Shown in pieces: positions 22,180 to 34,989 of a stretch of DNA of 64,000 nt. Every line of letters begins with the position of its first letter. Position 1 is the first letter of the stretch. Source of the stretch: Schistocerca nitens (Eukaryota; Arthropoda; Insecta; Orthoptera; Acrididae); contig NC_064614.1 of NCBI RefSeq assembly GCF_023898315.1, positions 376,091,348 to 376,155,347 of the forward strand, given 5' to 3'. The position numbers and the translations under genes are program-made. The notes beneath the pieces were generated by a model. It saw nothing but the letters and a program-made list of their open reading frames with translations, was not told the DNA's origin and did no database searches.

Positions 22180-23100
22180 ACTAGGTCTGTGCATGGGAAA
22201 CAGCGTGCTGTAATCGAATTTCTAACCACAGAGACCATGCCTGCAATTGAGATCCATAGAAGTGTGAAAGCTGTGTAGGATGATTATTGCGACATCAGTA
22301 ACGAGCGACGTTGGGATTTCCGTGCTCATAATGAACCGAATGTTGGTGCCAACCTCAACGTGAATAACACAGCTCGGAGTGGTCGACCGCGTACGGCAAC
22401 CGACGAGACGAGTTTGGAATCAGGTAGTTGACCTTTTCACAGAAAGTCGTCGGATAACTCAGATAAGAGTGGCATATCACGAGAACGTTTACGGCCATCA
22501 CTGCCGATATGCGATGCAGAAATCTGTGTGCACGATGAGTGTCTTGAATGTTCATTCGTGACCTGAAGCAAAGTAGACTGGACATTTGTCAATAATTTCT
22601 TTTATGTTTTGAGATTGAGGGTGCTGATTTCGTCAACAACATAGTAGCAGGTGATGAAAGCTGTGTTCGCTATTTTTAAGCCGAAAACAAGTGAGCATCA
22701 CTTTAGTTCCGCCACAAATGATCACCGACGCCAAACAGTTCAAGAACATGCCATCAGTAGGCAAAGTCTTGCCCAAAATGAGCTGAGATTTTCAAAGTGT
22801 GGTGCATTTGGAATTAATGCCTAAAGACACCAGAAAAGCTCTCCAAGGTTTTGCATGTTCTTCAGAAAACTGCCGTGATTCGAAGAGTTCTTCCAAAGAT
22901 CGAGTGCCCTCTCCTCCAGCACGACAATGCCAACTCATACACGAGCGCTGCGACATTTGCAACAATCCCATGCCTTGGTTTCACTGTCATCGATCATCCT
23001 ACATAAAATACCGTCTTAGCGCCACCCGATTTTCGTGTTCCCAAAGCTGAAAGAACACCTTAGAATACTTCACTTTGATAGTGATGAAGCGGTGCAAGCA
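22180..23100 (+). pseudogene. mariner-like transposase, inactivated
   Basis: Readable pieces include an N-terminal helix-turn-helix region ending SGRPRTATDET, then VAGDESCVRYF (first Asp, family GDESW), then LQHDNANSYTSAAT (second Asp, family QHDNARPHTA), and finally VIDHPTYNTVLAPPDF (family PHPPYSPDLAPCDF). Stops and frame changes lie between them. In the last block the sequence has degraded around the SPDLAP motif. Inactive. Confidence 0.75.
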
Positions 23101-23311
23101 GAGGTGAGATTGTGGTGCTGTCATCAAAGCCAAACATTCTACATTGACGCAATCGACAAACTGGTCGGCCGTTGGAGGACGACTGTGTTGAGGAACATAT
23201 AAGTTGACATAAAGAATACAGATACAGAAAGTTAATAAAGTTGGTTTTATTTCAAAAGCTTTAAGAGTATTCATTAGAAATTCGGAGGCGTTACCTTTCA
23301 GCACGCCCTTG

Positions 23312-24275
23312 TATTTACACTGAAATAACTTTATATACATTGCTGTGATACTTTTCCGAAGTCAGATATTGTATTATAAGGCGTACCTAGGAGCAGATAT
23401 AGAAACAGATCATCATCTTAAAAAAGGACATATAAGTTTAAGAGAAACGTTAGAAAGAATCAATGTGTAAAGATGTGGGATGCTGAAGAACTGAAAATTA
23501 TGAGACGCATTGGAGGTTCTCTGAGGCTGTGGGTGCTGCGATAATGTATGTGGCAATAAGTAGTTCAGTTGCAGAATAATGGACAGACCTAAAAAGGATA
23601 AAACTCAGAAGGAGAGGCAAAAATAGGTACAAGGTACACAACTGCAACGAAAATTGAGTAACAAAAGCAGTACTTCAACTGATCGACGAAAGAAGGGCAT
23701 AAAAGAAATCCATGAAAAGAAAGGACTACAGCTATACACTTGAGTTTAAATCAATAAGAAAAACAAACAAGCTAAAGGGAGATCGCCGCACTAAAATGTG
23801 AAGAAACTGAAATGAAATGGTGGTCGTGAGGACAGATTCAACATAGAGAAAAGTCACGAGCAATGGCGTCAACTTAAGAGAGTAAATGTAATACCACTGG
23901 CAAAACCTGAAGAAAGAGAATACTCTGAGGGCCTATACTAGAGGGAAAAACTATCTTCTGACTTGATGGAAGAGGAGATGGTTGTTGTCAGGAAAATGTA
24001 GGAGGTCTAGTTCTAGGATCTGATTCTGATGGAGCTTTGGAAGACTTGTGAAAAAACAAGACCGAAGTTTATAACCACATTCGGCTATCCGAGGACGCAT
24101 CCAACAGCGGCCAAAAATTCCACTTGCCCTGGTGTCTACCTTCCGCAGAGCTCGCACCATACTACTGCGATTCCCACTCAAGTTAAGACACTTTTTTTGT
24201 GATTGTCGTATTCCCGTGCCTAGGTTAGTTATGTAGTACCCGCATGCATGTCCGAAGGAACATTATTTCTGACTA
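23312..24275. other. no gene recognised
   Basis: Purine-rich sequence (23400-23940) with the look of a decayed LINE linker, but no motif that I can confirm. Confidence 0.35.
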
Positions 24276-24711
24276 TACAGGGTGGTCAATTGATCGTGAG
24301 CGGGCCAAATATCTCACGATATAAGCGTCAAACGAAAAAACTACAAAGAACGACACTTGTCTAGTTTGATGGGGGAAACCAGATGGCGCTGTGGTTGGCC
24401 CTCTAGATGGCTCTGCCATAGGTCAAACGGATATCAACTGCGTTTTTTTTAATAGAAACCCCCATTTTTATTACATATTCTTGTAGTACGTAAAGAAATA
24501 GGAATGTTTTAGTTGGAACACTTTATTCTCTTTGTGACAGATGGCGCTGTAATAGTCACAAACATATGGCTCACAATTTTAGACAAACCATTGGTAACAG
24601 TTAGGTTTTTTAAATTAAAATACAGAACGTAGGAACGTTTGAACATTTTATTTCGGTTTTTCCAATGTGATATATGTGAACTTATCATTCCTGAGAACGC
24701 ATGCTGTTACA

Positions 24712-24913
24712 TAGTGCCGGCCGGTGTGGCCGTGCGGTTCTAGGCGCTTCAGTCTGGAACCGCGTGACCGCTACGGTCGCAGGTTCGAATCTTGCCTTGG
24801 GCATGGATGTGTGTGATGTCCTTATGTTAAATAGGTTTAAGTAGTTCTACGTTCTAGGGGACTGATGACCTCAGATGTTAATTCCCAGAGTGCTCAGAAC
24901 CATTTGCACAATT
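24712..24913 (+). mobile_element. tRNA-derived SINE, family 1
   Basis: A box TGGCCGTGCGG and B box GGTTCGAATCT with standard body. Short duplication TGTTACA at 24705-24711 and 24914-24920. It lies inside the mariner-like element and is younger. Confidence 0.92.
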
Positions 24914-24944
24914 TGTTACAGCGTGATTACCTGTAAATACCACA

Positions 24945-26011
24945 TTAATGCAATAAATGCTCAAAATGATGTCCGTCAACCTCAATGCATTTGGTAATAC
25001 GTGTAATGACATACCTTTCAAGAGCGGGTAGTTCGCCTTCCGTAATGTTCGCACATGCATCGACAAAGAGCTGACGCATGTTGTCAGGCGTTGTCGGTGG
25101 ATCACGATAGCAAATACCCTTCAACTTTCCCCACAGAAAGAAATCAGGGGACGTCAGATCCGGTGAACGTGCGGGCCATGGTATAGTGCTTCGACGATAA
25201 ATCCATCTGTCATGAAATATGCTATTCAATAACGCTTCAACCGCACGCGAGCTATGTGCCGGACATCCATCATTTTAGAAGTACATCGCCATTCTGTCTT
25301 GCAGTGAAACACCATGTAGTAACATCGGTAGAACATTACGTAGGAAATCAGCATACATTGCACCATTTAGATTGCCATCGATAAAATGGGGACCAATTAT
25401 CCTTCCTCCCATAATGCCGCACCATACATTAACCCGCCTCGGTCGCTTATGTCCCACTTGTCGTAGGCATCGAGGATTTTACGTTGCCCAATAGTGCATA
25501 TTATGCCGGTTTACGTTACCGCTATTGGTGAATGACGCTTCGTCGCTAAATAGAACGCCTGCAAAAAATCTGTCACCATCCTGTAATTTCTCTTGTGCCC
25601 AGTGGCAGAACTGTACACGACATTCAAAGTCGTCGCCATGCAATTAATGGTGAATACAAATATGGTACGGGTGCAATCGATGTTGATGTAGCATTCCTAA
25701 CACCGACGCTTTGAGATTCCCGATTCTCGCGCAATTTGACTGCTACTGACGTGCGGATTAGCCGCGACATCAGCTAAAACACCTACTTGGGCATCATAAT
25801 TTGTTGCAGGTCGTGGTTGACGTTTCATATGTGGCTGAACACTTCCTGCTTCCTTAAATAACGTAACTATCCGGCGAACGGTCCGGACACTTGGATGATA
25901 TCGTCGAGGATACAGAGCAGCATACATAGCACACGCCCGTTGGGTATTTTGATCACGATAGCCATACATCAACACGATATCGACCTTTTCCACAATTGGT
26001 AAACAGTCCAT
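24945..26011 (-). pseudogene. mariner-like transposase, broken by a nonsense codon
   Basis: The N-terminal DNA-binding part is at 25697-26011 (VDIVLMYGYRDQNTQRACAM). The central part is at 25275-25457 (RVNVWCGIMGGRIIGPHFIDG). The C-terminal part is at 24945-25229 (IPWPARSPDLTSPDFFLWG). In the central block a TAA codon at about 25275-25277 stands immediately before NDGCPAH, where related proteins have Gln. Beyond it the frame stays open into the next part. The region 25457-25697 is also disrupted. Inactive. Confidence 0.85.
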
Positions 26012-26469
26012 TTTAACACGGGTAATGTATCACGAAGCAAATACCGTCCGCACTGGCGGAATGTTACGTGATATCACTTACTTATAAGTTTGTGACTATT
26101 ACAGCGCCATCTATCACAAAGTGAAAAAAGTGGTCCAACTAAAACATTCATATTCCTTTACGTACTACACGAATATGTAATAAAAATGGGGTTTCTATTT
26201 TAAAAAACGCAACTGATATCCGTTTGACCTATGGCACCGCCATCTATCGGGCCAACCATAGCGCCATCTGGTTTCCCCCTTCAAGCTAAACGAGTTTCGC
26301 TCTTTCTAGTTTTTTGTTTGATGTTTATTTTGTGAGATATTTGGCCCTGTCACCATCAATGGACCACCGTTATAGTGCTGCACAATCACTGCGCTGCAGT
26401 ACAGTAGTTGATTAAATTTGCAGGCGATTTGGGGCTATAGGTTGTGCGAAATTTAATACACAGTGCAGT

Positions 26470-26980
26470 AACAATTGCTCTAACTCACCTTGGCCTCCAG
26501 TCAATCAGAGTGTGGATGAGTGATACGATGCTGCTTCACGCTTATGCCATATCTTATCAACTATAGTGGCTGGCGAGCAATGACGTGCCAGTCTACCGGG
26601 AACTCATGACCAGTAGTTGCCTTTGGGTGAGAGATTTGGAGGCCGTGCTCGCCAGAGCCACAATCCATTACAGTTCGAATTAGGTCAGAACGGGACTCAC
26701 AATATGAGGTCTTACGTTATCCTGTTGAAAGATACATTGAAGATAGGCCACAGCCACCAATATTAGAAATTTAACGGCTGCTGTCTAAATAACAAGTTAT
26801 GCGAACCAGAGGTGATGGTGTTGTATACCCAGTGGCACCCCATAGCTGCACGCTACATGGTGCTGCACCTATAGGACGATGACGAATGAACCTGGCTGCG
26901 TTCATTTTCCTTTCCACTTATGGATACTTCTATCTTGATTAATGCTCCGTACAGAACTGGGACTCGTCTGAAAATATGAA
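26470..26980 (-). mobile_element. very degenerate Tc1-like remnant
   Basis: Minus-strand sequence follows the same order as the transposase at 842-1438. Recognisable parts are gtgagagatttggaggccgtgctcgccagagc (compare the 1045-1080 region) and the ttatcctgttgaaa block at about 26717. No open frame of useful length remains. Confidence 0.55.
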
Positions 26981-27479
26981 GTGGTGTCACCACTGTGTCC
27001 AGCGTTGTTATTGGACGCTCCACTGTCGGAGCGTCACTGCTGGCGCGTGAAGGGACGCCGCATTGGGCCGCCGTGCTGACGGTCTCCAGTGCTCCAGATG
27101 GTGTCAAAATGTCCCATGCAGGTTCCCTTATTACGTATAAAATGACTCTCTTGCAGTTTCAAATCAATTTCTGAATGAGATGCCGGTTTCGCAATCTTTC
27201 CTCGTATGAAAGACGTATCAGAACGTATGTTACAAGGCATTGTGGATGGTAGATGGGCAACGTGTTGGTAAATTTCGCTAATAAACTTATTTTCGAAAAC
27301 GTTTGGTTTGCGTCTTAGGTTCTAAGAAACGTAGAAGGGGATGCAGGCAATTTGGACCACCTAAGCTAGGCAAGGAGGAGAGGAGACATTGAATATTACC
27401 GGCAATAACACAGTCTATTTCAGTTACAAAAGGTGTTAATATGATCGCCAGCAACTTCGTTTCATTTTGTTAACCGTCT
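26981..27479. other. no gene recognised
   Basis: Contains a small palindrome GTGGTGTCACCAC near 26982 and a GC-richer patch at 27000-27110. Nothing else identified. Confidence 0.4.
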
Positions 27480-27700
27480 GATGACGTCTTCACGAAACTT
27501 TGTCCCTAGCTCACCGGATCTGTTGCCAATGGATTTTCATTTCTGAGGGGACATGAAAACCTTGGTGTATGAGGCAACCGTGCAGGCAGCACATCTTGCA
27601 GTCATTCGTGATATAATGGGAATCTTTCCTCCAAGCATTCGACAATATATGCAAGAAATTATGTTGTGCAAGAATGGAGGATCTGCAGTGGAATAAGCTC
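27480..27700 (+). pseudogene. mariner-like transposase C-terminal fragment
   Basis: The plus-strand frame reads SSPDLLPMDFHF, a stop, then GDMKTLVYEATV. This matches the RSPDLTPCDFFLWGYMKxLVYExPV block at the end of mariner-like transposases. The rest of the element is missing. Confidence 0.6.
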
Positions 27701-28216
27701 ACAATCAAAAGAAAAAAAATTCAAAAAGTCAAGATCACTGGGAAAGTATTGGTATCGATAATCGATACCAATAATATGATATTACCATCTTAGGATCTGT
27801 AATAGGTTTACAATCAATATAGCAATACACAAAATTAATTGTCTGTACGCTTGGAAAAGTAATATTCCCTAAGCTCTACAAATTCAAATGATCTCCTCCA
27901 TGTGTGTTATGAGCGGCTTATGGAATAGCCATTGTGTTTCCTCTGCATCTCGCTCTGTAGTCGGCTGTTGTGTATGCATGAGCAGTTTTATTCTGCGCAC
28001 TATCCTTATACTTGCAAATTTTGTTTATTTTAAATTTGATATGACGGTATCCAGTGATTTTCATGACCTTCACATACATATTCGTGGTATAACACAGAGG
28101 CCCTGCATAATACAGATGGGGGAGATTATGTGAAATTATGGAGCATAAGATCCGAAGATAGTAATGTGGTCTCACTGAAACCGGGTATCCAAATAAATGC
28201 TTTGCTAGTGCTCTTA
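27701..28216. other. no gene recognised
   Basis: Includes a small hairpin around ggtatcgataatcgatacc (about 27753). No other feature. Confidence 0.4.
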
Positions 28217-28228
28217 GCGTTTTGGAAG

Positions 28229-28434
28229 TTGGAAATTTGTGGTAAGTTCCTTTGGGACCAGACTGCTGAGATCGTCGGTCCCTAGGCTTACACACTAGTC
28301 AATCTGACTTAACCTAACTTACATTAAGGACAACACGCACAACCATGCCCGAGGGAGGACACGAACCCTCGACGGGAGGAGTCGCGCGAACCGTGGCAAG
28401 GCGCCTCGGATTGCGCTGCTACCCCGCTCGGCAG
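28229..28434 (-). mobile_element. tRNA-derived SINE, family 2
   Basis: On the minus strand it has a B-box-like GGTTCGTGTCC and the family 2 body ending GCAGTCTGGTCCCAAAGGAAC. Near-identical flanks GCGTTTTGGAAG (28217-28228) and GCGTTTTGAAG (28435-28445) form a target-site duplication. Confidence 0.85.
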
Positions 28435-28445
28435 GCGTTTTGAAG

Positions 28446-29018
28446 ATTCTCTTTTGAGTTCGATACACAAAATGTATCTTCGTTGGTGGAGGTCATTTTT
28501 AGTACATTCTGTAAGTGAATCTAACCGTGTTTAATGACTGTAATGTACATTATGTCCTTTACTCTCTGCCAAGTTTGTGTTATTCAAATTGACTACGTCC
28601 TAGACCACATTTCAGAGACGCTAGTACTCAAACGAAGCATTTTATAACATAATTTTAGGAGACAATATGCTCTTATGGTACCCACCTACCGACCACCACA
28701 CCTTTTAACGTATCTTTTGATACACCCTGTATACCGAATTTATGTAGTCTCACCGCCGTAAACTTCGAACGCTAGCGATAAAACGCTGTTCATTAGAATA
28801 TTCAAGCATGTTATAAATTTCGTGTCAATTTTACGATTCTTGTATGACGTCTACGTGGTGTTGCATTTCTAACGACCACAGCGTTTATGGATGTGGTCTA
28901 GAAACTTCGTTTCCATAGCCGAGAAACTGCTACGCCGTATTAGTAAACGTCTAACGTTGACTCACGTGCTACAAGAGCATGCTGACATCATATATACGAG
29001 TACACCAGAAGCAGGCGC
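28446..29018. other. no gene recognised
   Basis: AT-rich, unassigned. Confidence 0.4.
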
Positions 29019-29029
29019 GCTTCCATTGC

Positions 29030-29217
29030 CGGCCGAAGTGGCCGCGCGGTTCTGGCGCTGCAGTCTGGAACCGCGAGACCGCTACGGTCGCAGGTTCGAA
29101 TCCTGCCTCGGGCATGGATGTGTGTGATGTCCTTAGGTTAGTTAGGTTTAACTAGTTCTAAGTTCTAGGGGACTAATGACCTCAGCAGTTGAGTCCCATA
29201 GTGCTCAGAGCCATTTT
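29030..29217 (+). mobile_element. tRNA-derived SINE, family 1
   Basis: A box TGGCCGCGCGG, B box GGTTCGAATCC and standard body. The target-site duplication, with one mismatch, is GCTTCCATTGC (29019-29029) and GCTTCCAATGC (29218-29228). Confidence 0.94.
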
Positions 29218-29228
29218 GCTTCCAATGC

Positions 29229-30925
29229 TTCTGGCCAGGTACTTTCGAGAAGAATAACAAGAGTACTTAGCTCTCCATTGAAGAACCGTACAAAAGACCT
29301 CAAAACAACATCCAGAGTACCTTCGGAATACACGAATGTATCTTTTTGTGTCAACAAAAAACAAATGTGATTCATGTTCAGCAGTCACGCCTTTACGGTT
29401 ACCTCATATTTGCTACGTACTGGGTTTCTCAGAATCGTAATTCTTTACCCAGTATTTAGTGCAACATAAATAATTAACAGTACCGAAACTTTCAATAAAT
29501 GAGCTACTAGATCCCTCGCTAGTGACGTAAATGGTGACGTGACATGAAGCTTCACTCATCATTTCAACGTTCCTCCCTTTCCTCGTGGAAAGGCTTCGAA
29601 ACTTATTCCATATTATTACTGCGAGGGTGGAAGTATTAGCCTAACAAAAAGGGTGCCTCGGATGATGATCAGGTAGTACTAGATTTTTGCCCCTACGTTG
29701 TAATGTTTAGTCGAAACAAAAATCAATTCAGACGACACGACCTAGTATTCCACAAGACTGCGATTGTAGCGCCGATAACGGGTTCCATACTTAACGAGAT
29801 GGCCTGACATATATTAATAAAATTGCAGAAGACCAATATAGTAATAACTGTGTCGGTAGTTGATCGCAGCTTCTATCGACTGGGAGTACTTTGTCGTACC
29901 ACTGAGACAACACAGTTAGCCTAACCCTCCGCTTTTCGAACCTGCAACACGACTCCTCTAACAGCGTGTGGCATTCTTCACATGGAACGGTTTTACGACT
30001 TCCCTGCGCCAGTAAAATCCTATTTAGTCCTCAACGCCATCGTAAAGACAGCAAATGCTTTTCTTCTTCACAAATTCCACGGATCGGATGTGGACAGGCC
30101 ATAAGGTACAGATGCTGCCCAGATATTGGAAGTAGAATCGAGCATTACAGTCTAGCACGTGGTTCTGCCCGTAAAGTATCACCACGTAGGAATACGACAT
30201 ATATTGAATTGACACACGAATTTAATAAGACGGGGCGGTTGAAAGAATAATTTTTGTTAAGGTTTTCTTCCGCTTTCGAATCTGCTTTGTCTTCCGTATT
30301 GCTTTCACCAGTTTTTCTCGAGCATGTTCATCTGTTTCCAAACCTGAACTCTGTGAAGCTGCTGACTAATGGACTTTTGTGTTGTTACGAATGAAAGTTT
30401 CGAAATCGTGCCAACAGAAGTACATTAATGGAGTTCGTTGGTCGATACAGCTTTCATTTTTTCCTGGATGTCGACCTAACATTAGTTAAAGGACTGTCGA
30501 CGTTCTCCGATGAATGAAGAGGAATCACGTAGATGATCGCCATAATTACGCAGAACCTAAGATTTATTTTATCACAAATGATATGTTATATTTCACTTGA
30601 GCATTCAGTGTCACCTTGGTTAAGATATTTAATTTAGTACAAGAAAAAAAAACCAACACACCGTTGGTAATGTATATTTCCCCTAAACGTTCTTACAGTG
30701 TTGACAGTTGAGGCTTCTGAAATACCAACAATGAGGTATGAACTCCTTTAATAAGTTCTCTACGTTTAATGGCTCCATTCTGGACACGTCGCCGATGGGT
30801 AGCGCCTTTGAAGAGTAATCAAAATGTCCTCGGTCCGAGACTCGAATTTAATCACAGGTTAAATTTTGAATAAAAGTAATTAGCAGTCGCGACCGAAGAC
30901 TTTTGGTATGAGTGGTCATCTTCAT
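29229..30925. other. no gene recognised
   Basis: 1.7 kb of unassigned sequence. ORFs are short and without family features. No terminal repeats seen. Confidence 0.4.
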
Positions 30926-30929
30926 CGTG

Positions 30930-31800
30930 CCAACGGCCTTGGCAAAAAGAGTGGAGGAACGGATGAAGTTCAGGGTAAACATTTGCCCTGGAGAGTTGGA
31001 AACTGCCCTAAAAGGCGGAAAAATCAGGAATGCTCAACGGCGTGAGAAAGTGAAAAGCAATGTGTTAAATACACAGATTGTGCATCGGCAGCACAAGTTG
31101 CCTGTTACTGAAAAACGAGACGTGGTGATATCTTCACTGGCGCATGATGCAGGATTATCCCCAACTATGATCTGATGGAAGGAGCCGCAAGGGGGAGGTA
31201 GCCGTGAGAAAAAGACAATAACCAACGAAAAGGTAACGTTCTACTAATCGGAGCGTTGTATGTCAGAGATTTGATCGTGGTAGGGGAGAAAGAATATCTC
31301 AGAAGGTAAACGCAAAGGCTCAATATAGCTATGGCGGGCGTCAGCGAAATAAAGTGGAAAAAAATGAGGATTTATGATCACGGTAAAATTAGCAGTAACA
31401 CAAAATGGTATAACTGGAGGTGAATTAGTTATGAATAGGAAGACAGGGCAGACAGTGAGTTACGGTATTGTGATCAGTTTAATAATAGGATTGTTTTCAC
31501 CAGAAGCGACAGCAGACCGACGTTAACGACAGTAATTCAGTTATACATGCCGATGTCATAAGCAGAAAAAGAAGAGAGAGAGATACATAAAGAATAATTC
31601 AATATGAAATGGAAATGATGGTCTTTTTATCATGTGGGATTGAACGCTGTAGTAGGGGAAGAAATAAAAGATGGAGGTAAGGGAGAATACGTGATAGGTA
31701 GCAGGAATGAGAGATGAGAAGATATACTTGGAAAACTGCTGGAGGCAAGGAAAGGTTCCAGCTGGTTTACATCATGGTCAGACGGAGATACTTACTACTT
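30930..31800 (+). mobile_element. RTE-like LINE, endonuclease fragment
   Basis: Plus-strand broken frames read MAGVSEIKWKK (about 31330), VIQLYMPMS (about 31530) and NAVVGE (about 31635). These match the APE endonuclease order of RTE-like LINEs (LGVSEVRW, VYAPTS, GDWNAVVG). The leader at 30970-31150 resembles 3010-3200. Stops interrupt it and no reverse transcriptase follows, so it is truncated and inactive. Confidence 0.75.
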
Positions 31801-31817
31801 TCCGTGTCCGGAACTAG

Positions 31818-34800
31818 ACTTCAGACTTCCAAAAATCAGCAGCCAATATGACCTTGTCATTAGCCTCCCATGTCATTCATTGTGCAGGGCTGGTCTAAAT
31901 ATGGACAGATAAGCAGGTGTTGAGGATCCTGAACAGAGCCACACAGACAGAGAGTGTTCTCATTCTCTTTTAGGAAACCCCATTGCTGCAGGTTTGTCTT
32001 GCACTTTGGCACTTCTACCCTCATACGGTTTAGGGTTCTCAAGACTGTGTATGGTAGGTCTCCACCAGGCGCCAGTTCTTCTTTTACATCTTTATGGGGT
32101 TTCTCAGGTCGATTTCCCATCTTTTCAAATGATTCTCTGCAGCCGGCCCTTCCAGGGCTCGGGTACGTGACAGGAAACTCTTCCTCGAAGAAAGCCGTAG
32201 GTGAGCAGGCTGGTGTCCATATAAAGGATGACGCATGTCCTTCTCTTGCTTGGTTTTTTCGGCTTCGGCAGCGATGTCACGTCGTATGTTGGGCAGTGCG
32301 ATCCCCATGATTAAGTACATCTTGTGCACTGGGGTTGGCCTCAAGCATCTGGTAACAATCCGTGCCATTTCATTCACCGCGACATCAACTTTTCTCGCGT
32401 GTGCTGATGCAGACCATACTGGAGCGGCGTGTTCCGCAGCTGACACACTGAGCGCAAGGGCTGAAGTTCTCGGGATTTTTGGGTTTGCACCCCAGGATCC
32501 GCTGGTTAGTTTCCTGATAATGTTGTTTCTAGTTGAGACTTTTTCCTTTGTGGCATTACAATGATGTTTATAGGTCAGTGTAAGATCCAAAGTGACACCA
32601 AGATATTTGGGCGTTTTACAATGCTCGAGACGTTCACCTCTCCAAATTACATTTCATTCACGATTTGCCTCCCTGTTCTTTAAATGGAATGCACAGACCT
32701 GCGTCTTGGAAGGGTTCGGCCTTAGGTGGTTTGCCTCATAATACTGGGAGAGAGCTTCCAAGGTACTGGTTAATTTCTCCTCTACGTCCATAAAATTGTT
32801 ACCTTGGGCTGAAACTGCAGTGTCATCGGCATACATAAATTGGCACGTGATGTTTGGCACGGGTTGGTCATTTGTATATATATTATACAGAGCTGGGGCG
32901 AGGACGCTTCCCTGAGGTAGGCCATTCCTCTGATTTCTCCACCTCCTCTTCTTGCCCTGGAGACAGACGAAAAATCTCCTGTTATGCAGGAAAGTACCTA
33001 TCAGTGATGTTAAATGGTAATCTCTTGTCACATTATATACTTTCCTAAGGAGCCTCCGATGGTTTACGGTATCACATGCAGCTGAAAGGTCTATGAATGC
33101 CACTCCCGTGATCTCTTTCCTCTCAAACCCGTCCTCGATATGTTGGGTCAGGTTCAGGACTTGACCGCAGCACGATTTGCCTGGTCGAAACCTGCCTGCT
33201 GTGGGATGATCTGTTGTTCCAGGACGCTTTTCAAGATCTTAAAACAGTGACATAAAAGAGACACAGGTCGGAAGTTTTTGGATCATCACTTTCCTGGTTT
33301 CAGAAGTGCAACCACTCGGGCTTTCCTCCACATCTTTGGAATATGGAGCCTTTCTACACATGCGTTTATCAAATCTAGGAGCCACTGTAGGGTATTACTG
33401 CCAAAGTTTTTAATTTGCTCGACTCTAAGTTCATCGATGCCAGGAGCTCTGTAAATCTTCAAGCTGGAAATGACTGCAGTGAGTTCTGACATTGTAAATG
33501 GTGCCTTGAGGTGATGATTTTCCTCTGCCGGATCACGTGCTAATGGTTCCTGGTACTTTCTGCCGTGGGTTTTGCCATTCATAAGGAGTGTAGTGGCGAC
33601 TTGATCTGCCGTGACGTTAGTAAATTTATCATTTGATTTTGTGGCGTCACCGTTAAGATTCTTTAACAGTTTCCAAGCCCGCCTACTGTTCACTTTCATG
33701 TCCAGGTTCTCCATGAGGTCACACCATTTGGCTTTGCGGTTCTCAGCTTTGACTGACATGAGTTCATCGCCTGCTAGAAGTGTCTCATCATCAAATGGGT
33801 CGTTATTGAAGAGCTTCTGGTATCTTTCCAGTAGTGGCTTTGCGTCCTCAGACAGTCCCGTAATATACTGTGTTCTGCATCCTCGCGGTATTGTTTTCCT
33901 AGACACCTTCTGAACGAGTTTGACAAAAGAGTCGTACATCTCAGGTTGTGGTGGGATTTTTGTTATTTTTGCATCAATGAACTCTCTAAATTTCTTCCAA
34001 TTGGCCTTTTTAAAATTGAACCTTCTTTTGAAAGGAACTTGTTCAGGCTTAACAACTGCATTGACCGTGTAAATTATGGGCCGATGCTGCATATGGGGAA
34101 TTGGCTCCCCAATCAGTTTTCCACAATGGCCAGCGAGTTTCTTGCTAACAAAGATGTTATCGGGATTGTACCCTTTCTTCCATCTGCCACTATTAAAGGA
34201 GCTTGGCAGTTTCTGGTCATGTATGAGCAGTAGATCGTGTACCTCAGCCCAGGTCTCTAGTTCCACTCCTCTGCTGTTAGTTTCTTTATAGCCCCATGTA
34301 GTGCTCTGACAGTTGAAATCACCCAATACAAAATTAAAGTCTTGGTAACTGAAATTGCCAGGCTCAGTGAAGACAAAATCTGATTCTGGGGGTTTGTACA
34401 CAGAGGTAACGTTATACTGCTGAGTTCGAACGGTTAATATCTCGATGTCTTGCCTGTCAGTCAATGATGCAGAAGTGACTCTAATTCCTGGCCTGGCGAA
34501 GATGGCACTACCGTATCGTTCATGTGGTCTCTCCAAGATCATCTTCATTCCCTCTACTTTGGGTGTGGGTCTTGTACTGCCCTGATGAGTTTCTTGAATC
34601 AGGAGGAAGTCACATTGATATTCTTTACACAAGTCAGATAAACTTCTTTGTCTCTCGATATTCCTTCAATGTTTATCGACATCATCAAAAGTGGCCTTAG
34701 AAAAGACCGTTTGGGTAGGGTCTTATTGGTCTTCATTTTCTCAGAAGTCCGTTCCGGTTGTTGGAGGATTAGCCGCTGATAAATCAACGTTGCCCGGAGT

Positions 34801-34970
34801 GCGCCCAATTGCGGTTCTCGTTTGTGTCTTGCTGTCGCAATCTTCTGGGAGGCTCCTTCATTGCACCCCAGAGATTCCGAATTCAGATATTGCTTTTTAT
34901 GCGTTTTTGGCTTCATTACAATTACAAGCTGCTTTTTCCTATTCGATGTGGTGCGACCTTTCCGTGATGG
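31818..34970 (-). mobile_element. APE-type non-LTR retrotransposon, near full-length but broken
   Basis: A minus-strand LINE with, in order, APE endonuclease (33.9-34.7 kb), linker, reverse transcriptase (32.6-33.5 kb) and C-terminal domain (31.86-32.6 kb). No clear poly(A) tail or target-site duplication was found, so the outer limits are approximate. Its protein differs from the other LINE families in this window. Confidence 0.85.
31860..34680 (-). pseudogene. LINE ORF2 (endonuclease/reverse transcriptase), frameshifted
   Basis: The largest piece is 33286-34632 (448 codons), with LIQETHQGS, SVYKPP, VLGDFNCQSTTWG, a PDNIFVS block and APGIDEL. Bases 32654-33103 carry AFIDLSAACDTVNH, GLPQGSVLAPALYNIYTND and the intact catalytic FMYADD. 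Bases 32084-32590 hold the thumb/C-terminal part. Bases 31860-32120 hold a Cys/His motif (LCLCGSVQDPQHLLICP), probably a zinc-binding tail. Frame changes lie near 34632 (a one-base loss at the endonuclease start), between 33103 and 33286, and at about 32590-32650. Dead, but relatively young because long frames survive. Confidence 0.88.
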
Positions 34971-34989
34971 ATGTGCATACCTAAATAAC

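Larger units (their letters stand above)
21806..23311 (+). mobile_element. degenerate mariner-like element
   Basis: The left end (GGCGTGCTGAAAAATAATG) is inverted at the right (…TTTCAGCACGCCC, ending about 23308), giving terminal repeats of about 30 bp. The interior is a broken plus-strand transposase. A SINE interrupts the 5' part. Length without the SINE is about 1.3 kb, normal for mariner. Confidence 0.85.
24277..26375 (-). mobile_element. mariner-like element with long (about 290-bp) inverted ends
   Basis: The outer 24277-24568 and 26087-26375 are inverted copies: CAGGGTGGTCAATTGATCG on the left corresponds to the complement of CAATGGACCACC on the right. Similarity continues through gggaaaccagatggcgct and aatagtcacaaac. 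Such long inverted ends are unusual, since most mariners have about 30 bp. The interior is a broken minus-strand transposase, and a SINE lies at 24712-24913 between the left end and the gene. Confidence 0.85.

Noticed and set aside
23400..23940. Possible LINE linker in purine-rich sequence
   Set aside because: Only compositional resemblance; no endonuclease or reverse transcriptase motif could be read.
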